From assembly GCA_963678205.1 (NCBI GenBank), contig OY782760.1, forward strand, positions 2,418,001 through 2,482,000: 64,000 nucleotides of DNA, given 5' to 3'. The position numbers and the translations under genes were made by a program. Each line of letters begins with the position of its first letter. Within the stretch, counting starts at the first letter, position 1. The notes under the pieces were generated by a model. The model was not told the DNA's origin and made no database searches. It saw only the letters and a program-made list of their open reading frames with translations. Below are positions 8,770 through 20,000 of the stretch, in pieces. This stretch comes from G963556115 sp963678205 (GTDB lineage Bacteria > Planctomycetota > SZUA-567).

Positions 8770-9163
8770 ATGCACTATCAGACCTCAAAATTTTAATCTA
8801 ACAATAGAATCCATTATTTTAAATAATAATATCGAACTACTTAAATATATTTTCAACCCCAAAAATAAAATTATAGATAAAAAAGAAAAAACGAAATTAT
8901 TGAAATCTACATTAATTAAAGCAGCAAAAATCTCAGATTCACCAGATATGATCAAAGCAATAGTAAACCTAGGCATAAATATTAACTTTAAAATAAAAGA
9001 CGGAGTAACCCCATTGCACATAGCAGCATCTTTAAACCCAAACAAAAACATTATAGAAAGCATGATAAACCTTGGCGCCGATATCAACGCAAAAACAAAC
9101 TATGGCTATACACCATCAGATTTTGCAATTAATGCAAAATCTAAACATCTAATAAACAAATAA
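8770..9163 (+). CDS. Ankyrin-repeat protein with an apparent +1 frameshift near the start
   Basis: ATG at 8770 has GAGG 4 nt upstream but meets TAA after eight codons. Skipping one T in the TTTT at 8791-8794 joins it to a frame that continues to 9163 and gives about 130 residues. That frame holds ankyrin-type repeats: DMIKAIVNLGININ followed by DGVTPLHIAA, then NIIESMINLGADINA followed by YGYTPSDFA. The coding pattern runs upstream to about 8795, so an internal TTG at 8900 is not the true start. Possible explanations are a homopolymer indel (sequencing or real) or programmed slippage. Such repeats bind proteins; the partner is unknown. It is the first gene of the tRNA-Arg island, 46 nt before the channel gene. 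Confidence 0.65.
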
Positions 9164-9209
9164 TATGTAAACATCCCTAACTAATTTTATATTGTATGGA
9201 AATAAATAA

Positions 9210-11147
9210 ATGTCAATTCAAACAATTATTAATGAATATTCTGATGACGATAAAAGAGAAATACAAGAAATAATAGATCGGTGGATTTACAATAATAAAG
9301 GAGAGGAAATCCCAGATTCAATTTTACTCAGATTAAGAACCAGTGAGCAACGTGTTCCTACTCGTCCTCCTAATTCAAACGAGTTAAGGTTTAACCCTTA
9401 TCTTTACTTTGAAATACAAAAGCTAGCACTTGAAATTTCTAACTCAAATGACGCAACAAGCATAAATAAAATTATTACTGCATTCAACAGAAGAATACAT
9501 TCTTTCGGCGGTGAATATGGCTATCTTAATTATGCAGATTTTGTAGGTTTTAATCTTGCGACACAAGATTCAGTTACAAATCTAATTGATCTTTCTGACA
9601 TAGATTTTCAATGTGCAGATTTTTCAAGTTCTAATTTTAAAAAAGTTCGTTTTGTTTATTCCAACTTACAATATGTTAAATTTTATTTTACAGATCTTAG
9701 TCAAGCTCACTTTACAGGAGCACTACTTGCACATGCAGAGTTTAATGGAGCTATTTTAAGTAACACCACTTATACTCATAATAAAAATGATGATTTAGAA
9801 AAAATTAATCTTAATAATACCACTTATAAAAATTTAATCTCCCCGGCTGAAACTATTGCAATAATCGAATATGGAACAAACCTTGTTCTAAGAGAAAAAC
9901 ATAATACCTATAATCAATCAGCAATAAATAAAATAACTAATGACTGTTCATTAATTAAAGACAATAAAAATCCTCATGTAATGATTTTTAACCAAAACGA
10001 ACAACCTACATATAAATTTAACAAAGAACTTTATACACTTATTTCAGATCTATCATATAACCTTGAAATTGCAAATACAATTTCAGATCAATACTATGCA
10101 GATCAGAAAAAACTTAACTTAATTCTCAAGTTCAATGAATCTGTAAAAAAAATACCAATAGAGATACGTAAACTACAAAATACTTATTTATCAAATATGT
10201 CTTTTAACCCTAAATATCAAACTTATAAATATTATACCTCAAATATTTATTGTCACTTTGATAATATAGATTTTACAAACTCAAATTTAGCAAAAACAGA
10301 TTTTAGTTTTTCTTCCATGAAATATTGTATTTTTAATAAATCAGATATAACGAACTCAGTATTTTCAAATTGTGATTTAATAAATTCACAATTTACCGAT
10401 TTATCTTCATCTGAAAAAGCATCGTTAATTTCAGCAGATATTACTGGTTCAGATTTTAGAAATCAAGATTTAAACCAAGTTAATTTTATGAATTGCATAG
10501 CCCAAGAAACAAGATTTGAAGAAACAAACTTTAATTCTTGTAATCTTAACAATATGAAATATGTGCCAAACCTCTATGACAACTTTAACAAAATAAATTT
10601 CTCAGGATCACAATATCACAATGCAACACTTGAACCTGACGTTTTATCATTTATTGAATACAACCACAAAAAAGAAAAATGGGAAGCTATTCTTAATGAT
10701 AACAACATAAAATATTATGAAAAACGTGCGATAAAGTGGTTTTGGAATCTAACTAATTATGGGTATTCAACAACATCTATTGCAAAAAAAATATTTAAAT
10801 ATACCCTTTATTTTACATTTGTTTATTTCTTATTTGGGGGTATTGGATGGTCTGTATTAACGTTAGAACCGGATGTTAGTCTTTTCTCACAATACCCAAC
10901 CTTAAACTGGCTTCAAATACTACTTGAATGCTTCTATTTTTCTATCGTGACAATGACAACACTTGGATTTGGTGATATTACAGTCATACCTGGCAATTAC
11001 TTAGGTTACGGATTAGTAGCATTACAAGTAATACTTGGATATGTAATTCTTGGTGCTCTTGTAACAAGATTTGGTACACTTTTTAACTCCATTGGACCAA
11101 CAATTACACCTGATCAATACAAAAATAAATATAAACCTAAGAAATAA
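9210..11147 (+). CDS. Pentapeptide-repeat / two-TM potassium-channel fusion protein
   Basis: A 645-residue protein in two parts. Residues about 115-190 and 345-480 are pentapeptide repeats, with A(D/N)(L/F)-like steps such as FQCADFSSSNFKKVRF and IDFTNSNLAKTDF. These normally form a right-handed quadrilateral beta-helix. Residues about 530-625 are an ion-channel pore: TM1 (YTLYFTFVYFLFGGIGW), a P-loop with the K+ selectivity filter TMTTLGFGDI, and TM2 (GYGLVALQVILGYVILGAL). The long cytoplasmic repeat domain presumably gates the pore or docks it to a ligand. It lies in the tRNA-Arg island, and a decayed relative lies in the tRNA-Leu island (31018-31370). Its role is unknown; defence or osmotic signalling are guesses. 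Confidence 0.85.
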   Translation: MSIQTIINEYSDDDKREIQEIIDRWIYNNKGEEIPDSILLRLRTSEQRVPTRPPNSNELRFNPYLYFEIQKLALEISNSNDATSINKIITAFNRRIHSFGGEYGYLNYADFVGFNLATQDSVTNLIDLSDIDFQCADFSSSNFKKVRFVYSNLQYVKFYFTDLSQAHFTGALLAHAEFNGAILSNTTYTHNKNDDLEKINLNNTTYKNLISPAETIAIIEYGTNLVLREKHNTYNQSAINKITNDCSLIKDNKNPHVMIFNQNEQPTYKFNKELYTLISDLSYNLEIANTISDQYYADQKKLNLILKFNESVKKIPIEIRKLQNTYLSNMSFNPKYQTYKYYTSNIYCHFDNIDFTNSNLAKTDFSFSSMKYCIFNKSDITNSVFSNCDLINSQFTDLSSSEKASLISADITGSDFRNQDLNQVNFMNCIAQETRFEETNFNSCNLNNMKYVPNLYDNFNKINFSGSQYHNATLEPDVLSFIEYNHKKEKWEAILNDNNIKYYEKRAIKWFWNLTNYGYSTTSIAKKIFKYTLYFTFVYFLFGGIGWSVLTLEPDVSLFSQYPTLNWLQILLECFYFSIVTMTTLGFGDITVIPGNYLGYGLVALQVILGYVILGALVTRFGTLFNSIGPTITPDQYKNKYKPKK

Positions 11148-11461
11148 ATACCTTAAAGCTCAAAAAACATTTATTTAAACACTATTCTATTAGGCGCTGC
11201 GCCCTATGTACCAAATTTATCAGTGGTGCTATAAGCAAATCTTTCCGCAGAACTAAGTTGATAATAATTCATTAACTAAGTCAAATAGACAATATATAAC
11301 TACGTTTTGATACCAAAATGAAAAGAAACTCAGCCTCAATTTTACTAAATAAAACGCTTGATAAATTCAAAGCTTAAATTAATCCTTAAAAATTATTAAC
11401 AATTATTTGAAAAAGAGCAAATAAGAATTTAATATAAAATTTCACACACCTCTTAGAATAT
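11148..11461. other. Intergenic region between convergent island genes
   Basis: A 314-nt AT-rich spacer between the channel gene (plus) and the TIR gene (minus). A small GC-rich imperfect dyad near 11190-11206 (TAGGCGCTGCGCCCTA) is the only structured element and may be a weak terminator. Confidence 0.4.
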
Positions 11462-12520
11462 TTAAAAGCTTTGATTCAAACATCGTTCCCAAAAGCCTAA
11501 ATCATTAAGGCTAAAATCTATTGAATATTTTTCCCATAATTGCTCTTCTAAACAGTCTTTATAGTCACGAATAAATAAACATAGAGGCTCAAACAATTTA
11601 TTCAGTTTTTTTATACCTGCATTAAAAGTATTTAACCTATAACCGCCATCTTTATATATAATGTAATTATTTTTAAGGGACTCATCTAATAAAAACTCAA
11701 TGTCTACGGAGGATTGAATAATACTAAAGTCATTAATTGTGTCAAATTTCCTAAAATAATACAGTAATATATAAAAGTCATCAATAAATTTAGTTAACTC
11801 TTTATATATAGGTTCGCAATAATTCATTAATTGCTCAAAAAAATCAGATGAATGTAACCTTAAATCTAAAACTTCTGATGCGTTCTTTAATTTTTCAAGT
11901 TCATTTATAAATTTTTCTTTTTCTTGATTTTTATACTCAAGATCAATTATCATTCTCTTTTGATAATCATACTCTTTTTGTAGCTCAGCATATTTATTAG
12001 CCGTTACAAATTCTGGTTTTTCTAGACTATCAACAATATCAATAATTTTGCGTAAAAAACTGTCTCTTTCACCTGACCATTGCCCCATATTTATCCCAAT
12101 GTCCATAATTTTAGAAATTTCATCCGCTATATTATCAAGATCTATAGATTTTGTTATTTCTGATGATTGAATTCCCGATAGCATTGCTTTTAATTCAGAA
12201 AAATCTACTGGCGGTACGACAATAGGTATCACTATATCTTTAAAAAATAAAGATGCCCCAAGCTCTTCTAAACAAAATTGACTCGCAAAATAATTTCTTG
12301 ATAATAATAAAACAACTATTGTCGCATCTTTTAAATTATCTTTTATGTTAGAAACAAATGAAAAACCGTTGCCTATCATACTTGGTAAACTTGAACAAAA
12401 AAAAGAGCCCCTCGCAATATCTAAGCCTGTTTGTAGTAATCTAACCAATTCATCTGAAACTTTTTTATCTTTGGAACAATGGCTAATAAATATTCTTTTA
12501 TTATTTTCCATCTCACTCAC
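11462..12520 (-). CDS. TIR-domain protein
   Basis: A 352-residue protein with an N-terminal TIR domain (residues about 7-140). It has the entry strand RIFISHCSKDK, the middle strand ATIVVLLLSRNYFAS and the catalytic-position Glu in FCLEELGA. A coiled-coil stretch follows (about 175-215, rich in E, K and L), then an AT-coded C-terminal domain I do not recognise. Bacterial TIR domains with this Glu commonly cleave NAD+ or make cyclic ADP-ribose signals in anti-phage systems. The start is GTG at 12518-12520; an ATG nine bases further in is equally possible. It sits beside an integrase in a tRNA-linked island, which supports a defence role by inference only. Confidence 0.8.
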   Translation of the reverse strand: MSEMENNKRIFISHCSKDKKVSDELVRLLQTGLDIARGSFFCSSLPSMIGNGFSFVSNIKDNLKDATIVVLLLSRNYFASQFCLEELGASLFFKDIVIPIVVPPVDFSELKAMLSGIQSSEITKSIDLDNIADEISKIMDIGINMGQWSGERDSFLRKIIDIVDSLEKPEFVTANKYAELQKEYDYQKRMIIDLEYKNQEKEKFINELEKLKNASEVLDLRLHSSDFFEQLMNYCEPIYKELTKFIDDFYILLYYFRKFDTINDFSIIQSSVDIEFLLDESLKNNYIIYKDGGYRLNTFNAGIKKLNKLFEPLCLFIRDYKDCLEEQLWEKYSIDFSLNDLGFWERCLNQSF

Positions 12521-12621
12521 TTTCTATAGATTAATTCCGAGCAATATTGGAACAATTCATCTACAACAAATCAAACATTAAGTTATAATATCACTAATTA
12601 ATTACAAGTAAAGCACAAATT

Positions 12622-13701
12622 ATGAGAATATTTAAACGCTACGGCAACTATTACCTAGACTACACCTTCAAAGGAAAACGTATAAAAAAGCGTGCTCCAG
12701 GGCGTACTCACGCTCAGGCACTTGAAGAACTAGCCAGAATACAACGTCTTATAGAACGTAAAGACGACGGAGCAATTGACAACTCCTTTCCTCTTGCTGG
12801 AATCTTTAGTGAATACCTTGATAGCGTTAATGTCTCAAAAAGCACTTATACACGCTATAAAGGGCTTTTAAACCGCATGTTAAAGTATTTCGAGGAGATA
12901 GGTATAACATCAGTATCAACCCTTAAAACGCATCATATTAGAGAATTTATAAGTAGCCTCGCAGCCCAAGGTATGTCAAACAAAACCATAAACGACCACA
13001 TTAGCCGCCTACAGGCAGCAATGAAGTACTGCCACACCAACGGTTATATTGCCAGCAACCCAACTCTTGCAATATCCAAGCTTTCAAAAAAGCAATCAGT
13101 AGAGCGTAGACAGTTTACCCAGCTTGAGATCCAGACATTACTTGAGAACATAACACCAAGTATCTCAGATCTCGTTAAATTTGCCTTATACAGCGGTTGT
13201 CGCAAAGATGAGCTGCTACACCTGCGCTGGAGTGATTTGGACCTATCCAGTGATGTTATCCAGATCAGCTCAAAAAAAGGTAGCTGGGGCGAGTGGCGCC
13301 CCAAAACTAGAGCAGGAATTAGAGAAATCCCAATTATCGCGCCATTAAAGGAACTAATCGAAGAAATGCTTACCAAACGCGATACAACTATTGACTGGCT
13401 CTTTGTCACCAAGGATAATACCAGAAGAGGGAATAATGTAAATCGCTCTTTCAGACACAGCGTCGACCGCATGTTGACAGCCCTGCACCCAGAGTGGAGT
13501 GAAGAAAGAATCACAGAAGAAAGAAAGAAGCTAGTTTTTCACAGCCTAAGACACACATTCGCCACCAGACTAGCGAATACCGGTATTCCCCCAAAAGTAC
13601 TCCAAAAAGTAATGGGACACGAAAGTATAGAGACCACACTCAAGATATACGCTAAAGCCGAACAGGACGGCCGAGATTACCTCACAAAGATTGCCTGGTA
13701 A
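12622..13701 (+). CDS. Tyrosine recombinase/phage-type integrase
   Basis: A 359-residue integrase with an N-terminal SAM-like core-binding domain (about 55-150) and a complete catalytic domain: Arg in SGCRKDELLHLRW (about 195), HxxR in HSLRHTFATRL (about 310), and His with the nucleophilic Tyr in MGHESIETTLKIYAKAE (about 335-345). All active-site residues are present, so it may be functional. The gene points toward the 3' end of tRNA-Arg(UCU) 170 bp away, the classic layout for a tRNA-integrating island. Short direct repeats (GGGACA) follow the stop codon and could be arm sites. Confidence 0.95.
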   Translation: MRIFKRYGNYYLDYTFKGKRIKKRAPGRTHAQALEELARIQRLIERKDDGAIDNSFPLAGIFSEYLDSVNVSKSTYTRYKGLLNRMLKYFEEIGITSVSTLKTHHIREFISSLAAQGMSNKTINDHISRLQAAMKYCHTNGYIASNPTLAISKLSKKQSVERRQFTQLEIQTLLENITPSISDLVKFALYSGCRKDELLHLRWSDLDLSSDVIQISSKKGSWGEWRPKTRAGIREIPIIAPLKELIEEMLTKRDTTIDWLFVTKDNTRRGNNVNRSFRHSVDRMLTALHPEWSEERITEERKKLVFHSLRHTFATRLANTGIPPKVLQKVMGHESIETTLKIYAKAEQDGRDYLTKIAW

Positions 13702-13831
13702 ACTATTCCACTCACCAATAATAAAATAATCCTAAAATAAGGGACAAAAAAGGGACACTTTATCCCCATATTCCCACGAATTCACACGTATTGACAGATT
13801 TTTAAACTACTGAGAACACACAAAAGAGAAA

Positions 13832-13861
13832 CCGTAAACCCTTATTAACAAGGATTTACGG
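13832..13861 (-). terminator. Terminator of tRNA-Arg
   Basis: Arms 13832-13843 and 13850-13861 pair at 11 of 12 positions around a 6-nt loop. On the minus strand it follows the tRNA and is succeeded by a T-rich stretch, as expected for a rho-independent terminator. Confidence 0.75.
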
Positions 13862-13872
13862 CTATTTTATCT

Positions 13873-13949
13873 TGGCACGCCCGACAGGATTTGAACCTGT
13901 GACCGCAGGATTAGAAATCCTGTGCTCTATCCAGCTGAGCTACGAGCGC
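13873..13949 (-). tRNA. tRNA-Arg (anticodon UCU)
   Basis: A cloverleaf can be folded: acceptor GCGCTCG with CGGGCGT (two G-U pairs), anticodon stem CAGGA/TCCTG with loop TTTCTAA giving UCU, and T-arm with TTCAAAT. Discriminator G and an encoded CCA end the gene at 13873. The intact integrase lies on its 3' side, so this is the likely attachment gene of the 7.7-13.9 kb island. Confidence 0.95.
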
Positions 13950-14047
13950 ATAAATATATACATCAATTAATGAGCTATTAATATATACAGATATTTAAAA
14001 TTAATTCAAGTATATTTGTTAATTTATTATTATTTTTTTCAATAATA

Positions 14048-17000
14048 TTATGATATATCGCTAATAATTTTTTCCAATAATTCTATAGCTGGTTTGAATT
14101 TATACTTATTTATAAGCGTAATTAACTCTTTTACTTGGTTGTCACTATTACCCGGCCAACTTTTTCCTGACAACTCAGACACCGCTTTTTCACATTTTTT
14201 AGGTTTTCTAGCCCTAATATGTGGAGCGACATCTTCAAGTAAAGCAAGCAATTCTGTTGTTTCACCACTCTCCTTAGCGCTATTTATTATCATTTCTTGT
14301 GATGGCACAAAATCGTCAATACTGCTTATCACCACTGTAAGCTCACGACCAAGTCTATCAAGCATTTCAAGAGCACTACTATCATCATTATTAAATGCAT
14401 TCTCAACATTTGACGCAGCTTGCATTAAATCCACTGCTCCAATATTTCCGGCAACCCCTTTTAAACTATGCACATAACGTTGCGCTTCCTTACTATTGTT
14501 ATTCTTAATCAACAATTTAATATCTTCTACAGCATTTACATAATTATTTCTAGTTTTCGTAAGAATATTTTTATACACATTTAATTTTCCACCAATACGC
14601 GCCAGACCTTCATTTATATTAATACCAGCCACATTTGAAATAAAATCATTGCCCTCAATATGACTATCAAGCACCTTACTAATATTTGTTTTAGCAATAT
14701 CAATAGGTACAGTTATCTGAGATTCTGAAAAACCAGAAACCCATTTATTTATTGTATCAAGTAGCTTAACAGGATCAATTGGCTTAGAAATATAATCATT
14801 CATTCCATGAAATAATGCTTTCTCTTTATCTCCAGACATTGCATTTGCAGTCATAGCAATGATTGGCAATGAACTAATACTAAATTCATCACCTAAGTTT
14901 CGTATTTCTTTAGTCGCAGAATAACCATCTTTTATTGGCATTTGTATATCCATCAAGACAAGATCATACCTTTTCTTTTGAACCATATCTATTGCATCCT
15001 GCCCATTATTCGCAACATCTACATTGCTCTCAGTTTCTTCTAGCAAACCAATAGCTACTTCCTGATTTATTTCATTGTCTTCAACCAATAATATATCTAT
15101 ACCTTTAAGTAAGTTAAAATTTTCGGTACTATCCATACTACTATCACTATAAATCACAGATTGCACTCCAGCCTTGTGAAAAACATGCATCACCGAATCA
15201 AATAATATCGACTGTGTAACAGGTTTTACAAGGAATCCATCGATTCCACACTGCTCAGCACTTTTTGCAATTCCTTCACGCCCAAAAGCAGTTAGCATTA
15301 TCATTTTAGGTATTGTCTTAATTTTTTTACTTAGTTTGATTTGCTTCGCGGTTTCAATTCCATTCATACCAGGCATCTGCCAATCTAGAATAACTAAATC
15401 ATACATATCACTATCAGTACATGTCTCAAGAACTTTTATCGCAGCATCACCGCTTATCACCTCATCCACTCTAAACTCCATAGAGCCAAGTAATCCTTGC
15501 AATATTTCTCTTGATGTTGCATTATCGTCAACAATTAATACTTTTAAATTACGAAGGTCAGGATCAGGAACAAGTCTTCTTTCCTTGACAAATTTAGACT
15601 CTTTTAATTCAACAGTAAAATGGAAAGTACTCCCTTTTCCTTCTTCACTCTCAACCCATATTTCTCCTCCCATTAACCGACATAAATTCTTACATATTGA
15701 TAGCCCAAGTCCAGTTCCGCCATATTTTCTGGTTGTTGACTCATCAGCTTGAGAAAAAGCTTTAAATAATTTCATTTGCTGGGCTTGAGACATTCCAATT
15801 CCAGTATCAGTTACTGAAAATTGCAAAACAGTACTCTCACTAGTGGTACTTTCAACATTAATTCTAATTACAATTTCACCATGATTAGTAAACTTTGCAG
15901 CGTTATTTACAAGGTTGATAAGAATCTGAGTTAAACGATATGGATCACCATAAAGAACATTTGGAACATTTGGATTAGCCTTTACTAATAACTCTATATC
16001 TTTCTCCTGAATTTTTGTTGCTATCATTGTTGTTACATTTTCAACTATTTCATCAAGATGAAAATCAACATATTCAATGGATAATTTTCCAGCTTCAATT
16101 TTTGAAAAGTCAAGAATATCATTGATAATATTCAACAAAGCTTGGGCTGAAGAACCAATTTTTTGAACAAAGTTTCGCTGTTTCGCGGTCAAATCAGTTT
16201 TTAGAACTAAATGCGCCATTCCCATTATTGCATTCATTGGGGTTCTAATCTCATGACTCATATTCGCCAAAAAATCACTCTTTGCTTTTGTAGCTTCTTC
16301 AGCCTGATACTTTGCATTTTTCAAATCTTCTTCAGCATGTTTCTGTTCAGAAATATCTTGAAAAGCCCCATATACATATTTTTTATTACCTATTCTATCA
16401 TTAATAAGCTTGCCAACAGCGTGAACCCATATTACTTTACCATCTCGGGGTCTTTTGTAGGGAAAAGTAGCATCATAAAATTCATACCGTCCTTCAATCG
16501 TTCCATTGAATTTTTCAAGTTGGATTTGAGCAAGTTGACTATCAACAGAATCTATCCTGGAGTTAAACTCATCTTTTAAATGGTACTTTCCGTCTGATCT
16601 ATAATCTTCACCCAATAAATTAATCCCTCTATTTGAAAGGAAGTAATAGTATGGGTCAGAAAAATCAACATGCCAGTATCCAGCATGAGTCAGCTCAAGC
16701 GCCAAGTCTGAATGGAAACTATTCAGTTCAATTTCACTTCTTGCTCTATTTAACTCTGTGATATCTCTAAAAGTAATTACAGCCCCAACAATCCCTTCGT
16801 CAGTAATTATCGGTACACTCGTATAATCAGCATCAAAGCATGTTCCGTCTTTACGCCAGAGAACTTCACACTCGACATGATGTTTTGTACCTTCCATATA
16901 TGACCTATACACAGGACTACTTTCAAGTTCATACACACTACCATCCTTATGTGAATGATGTATCATACCGTGAATTGGCTTACCTAATAAATCTGAATCG

Positions 17001-20000
17001 TTATAACCAAGCAACTCAACTGCAGCGTCATTAATAAACGTGACTTCATCTTTATTGTTCACCCCGAAAATACCTTCAGCCGCAGTATTTAAAATCAATG
17101 AAGTTCTATCTTTTGCTTCCAAAAGCTCGGCAGTTCTTTCGTCAACCAATTCTTCAAGATGTTCCTGATACTCAACCTTTTCAGCTCTAGCCTTTTCCGC
17201 ATCCTCTGCTAGACTTATTGCAGCAGCTCTTTCTTCTTTAAGTTGTCTTGAACGATTTAGGGAAGCGTTCTCAAGTGAACGAGCCTGTATTCGCTCTAGC
17301 GACAAAGACCCTACAAGACTAACTAGAATCGTCAAAAAGTTCAACGTATACCTCAACCGCTCTTGATCAACAACTGGAACTTGCTTAATAGCACTAATAT
17401 AATCCTCAACATCAAACCCACTATCAATTGCTTTCTGCGTAAATTCTCCCAAATCTGGTTCTTCAAGGAAAACCTGCCCAGCAAATACATTAGCTACATG
17501 CCTACCTTCGATAAAAAGAGGAGCTGCAACTTCTACAAGTCCATTACTGCATAAATTTACAATTTCTCCTTGTTCTAAATCAAACTCAGGAAAAACTGTA
17601 TTATCACACTTAGTACACTCTTCATAAGTCTGCTGATTTATTCTATGAAAGTCACAACATAGCCTCCTTATTCTTGCTGAGGCAATGACATTCCCATCAA
17701 AATCAATAATTGCAGTAGAAATATTTACCGCAGAACAAAATTTTTGTAATAAGAAATCAAGATCTTCAACAGGAAGTAACTCACCCAGCGGAATTTCATC
17801 AACGCTAGTACTTTCCATACTATCATCATCGAGTAAATTATCATCCGGGCTAACAGCAGCCCAATAAGCTTCTTCAGATTTCTGATATAGCTGTTCATCA
17901 CCAGAATCCTCATATAAAGAATTAAGCTCAGACTTAAGCTCAAGTATCCTTGCCTCTCTAGCCATAGTCAAATTATTGAAACGCTTTATTTCTTCAATTC
18001 GATTCTTTCTATCAATCATACTTGCAATTATATCAACAGCAGATGTCAAAAATTCCTTTTCCGTATCTAATTCTTCATGTTCACACTCAAGATAAAATAC
18101 TAGTATACCTATTTCATCACTACCATTTACTATTGGAACAATATACTCAGAATGCTCGGATACTAAATTATTAAGTTCTTTTTCTTCACTAGTATTCCTC
18201 TGAAGAAAGACAAGCTTTCTATTATTTAAGAATTGAATATATTCGCTACGAACATCCGAACATTTATTAAAATTATCTAAAAAATTATTCGGCATAGATT
18301 TTGAACAGAATAACTTTAGTTCATCACCATTATTTTCATACAAAAATATCGCAGAATGTTCCGACTCAGGAAACCATGACATTGCTCCAAATACTTCAAG
18401 AGCATTTGTAAGAATACTCTTCAGTGATAAGTCAGAAACTTGTATTGATAAACTTAATAAACTATTTAAAGAAACCTGTATTTGTGAAGATATTCGAAGT
18501 TTTGCACTAGTTTCTTGTAACTCAAGAGTTCTCTCTTGCACACGTATCTCAAGTTTATCACGTGCATCTTTCAAGTCTGCTTCAGCCTGCTTTAGCTGTG
18601 TTATATCATGCCCCATTACTAAAACAAAGATAACCTCATCGTTAGCATTTTTAACAGGAATAAACATTTGATCCCATAATACTTCATTCCCTGTCGCCGA
18701 CATAGTAGAATGCTCAAATCTCAAAATTTCTCCTGCTAGAGCTTTTTTAATCGTTTCATTTATAGTGACATCAGATCTTTCCAAATTAGACCACAAACCT
18801 GATTCAGAGAAAGGTACCCCTATTAAATCCTCAATTTTTAATCCCGCGAAATCTAGAGCAATTTTATTTGCATCAATAACCAGACCTTTACTGTCAAAGA
18901 CAACCATTTGCTGAATAGACTGATTAAATATCGCTGAAAAACGTTGTTTTCGGCTCATCAATTCATTATACCGTAGCTCTGCAATAGCCTCCCACTCATC
19001 ACGGGCTTTTCGTAATTTAATTTTTGAGCGTTCGCCGTTCCATAACACAAAACCAACAAATAAAAATGAAATAAATAAGGTTACAGCCAGAATACTAATT
19101 ATTATACTCTTATCAGCATCATAACCAGCAAAGACCTCCGCTTTGTCTACTTCTGTCATTATCCCTATGTTATACTTGTAGTTCCATATCCAGTACCCTA
19201 ATACAGGAACTCCTCTATAATCTCGATATTCACTTAGTTGATAAGTATTTCCATCATTGATAGCATAATTTACGCCATAAGTTAAAGGCATCTGATCGAA
19301 TGCATTTTTTGGTTTAAACCCCTCTACAAGGTTTCCACCAGGATCTTTCAACAGAAAATTAGCTATTAAAGAATCTCCTTTTTTAACCAATCCAATTTTT
19401 TCAAGATCGTCGTGGTATTTACTTGGTGATAATATCTCACCATGTTCATTAAACGCATAGGTTTCACCAGTGCCCATAAAAGAAGCTTCTTTAAAGATTG
19501 ACGAAAAATCCATTTGTGGATCATAACCAATAGCCAATACTGCAAGAGGTTCACCAATAGAGCTTAAAATAGGGCTGAGAATATACATATTCGGTGTTTT
19601 AGATTTTTCTGTTGAGTTTATCATAGTTGATGACTCATCTACAAATGGAGGTAAAAATACCGTATGTCCATTGAACACTCTATTAATCACTTGAGGGTAC
19701 ATATGAGCAATAACATTTTCTTTACCAATTAAGTTATCGCTTTTAGCAGCTATAGTTAAATCATCTTGTGAAATAATGAAGTATTCGGTATTTTTGCCTT
19801 TCTGATTTTTTCGGTTCAAATACGATCTTACCCAAGGAAGCGCAGGATTATTTATAATCTTATCCCTAGTAAGCCCACCATTAACAAATTTCTCTGTGAA
19901 GGTAATAATTTCTCTTTTAGAGGCAAGGTCTTGTACTAGTTCTGATTCAATATGCACCCACTCATTAAAATTACTATTAGCAGCATTATTAATAGCAGCG

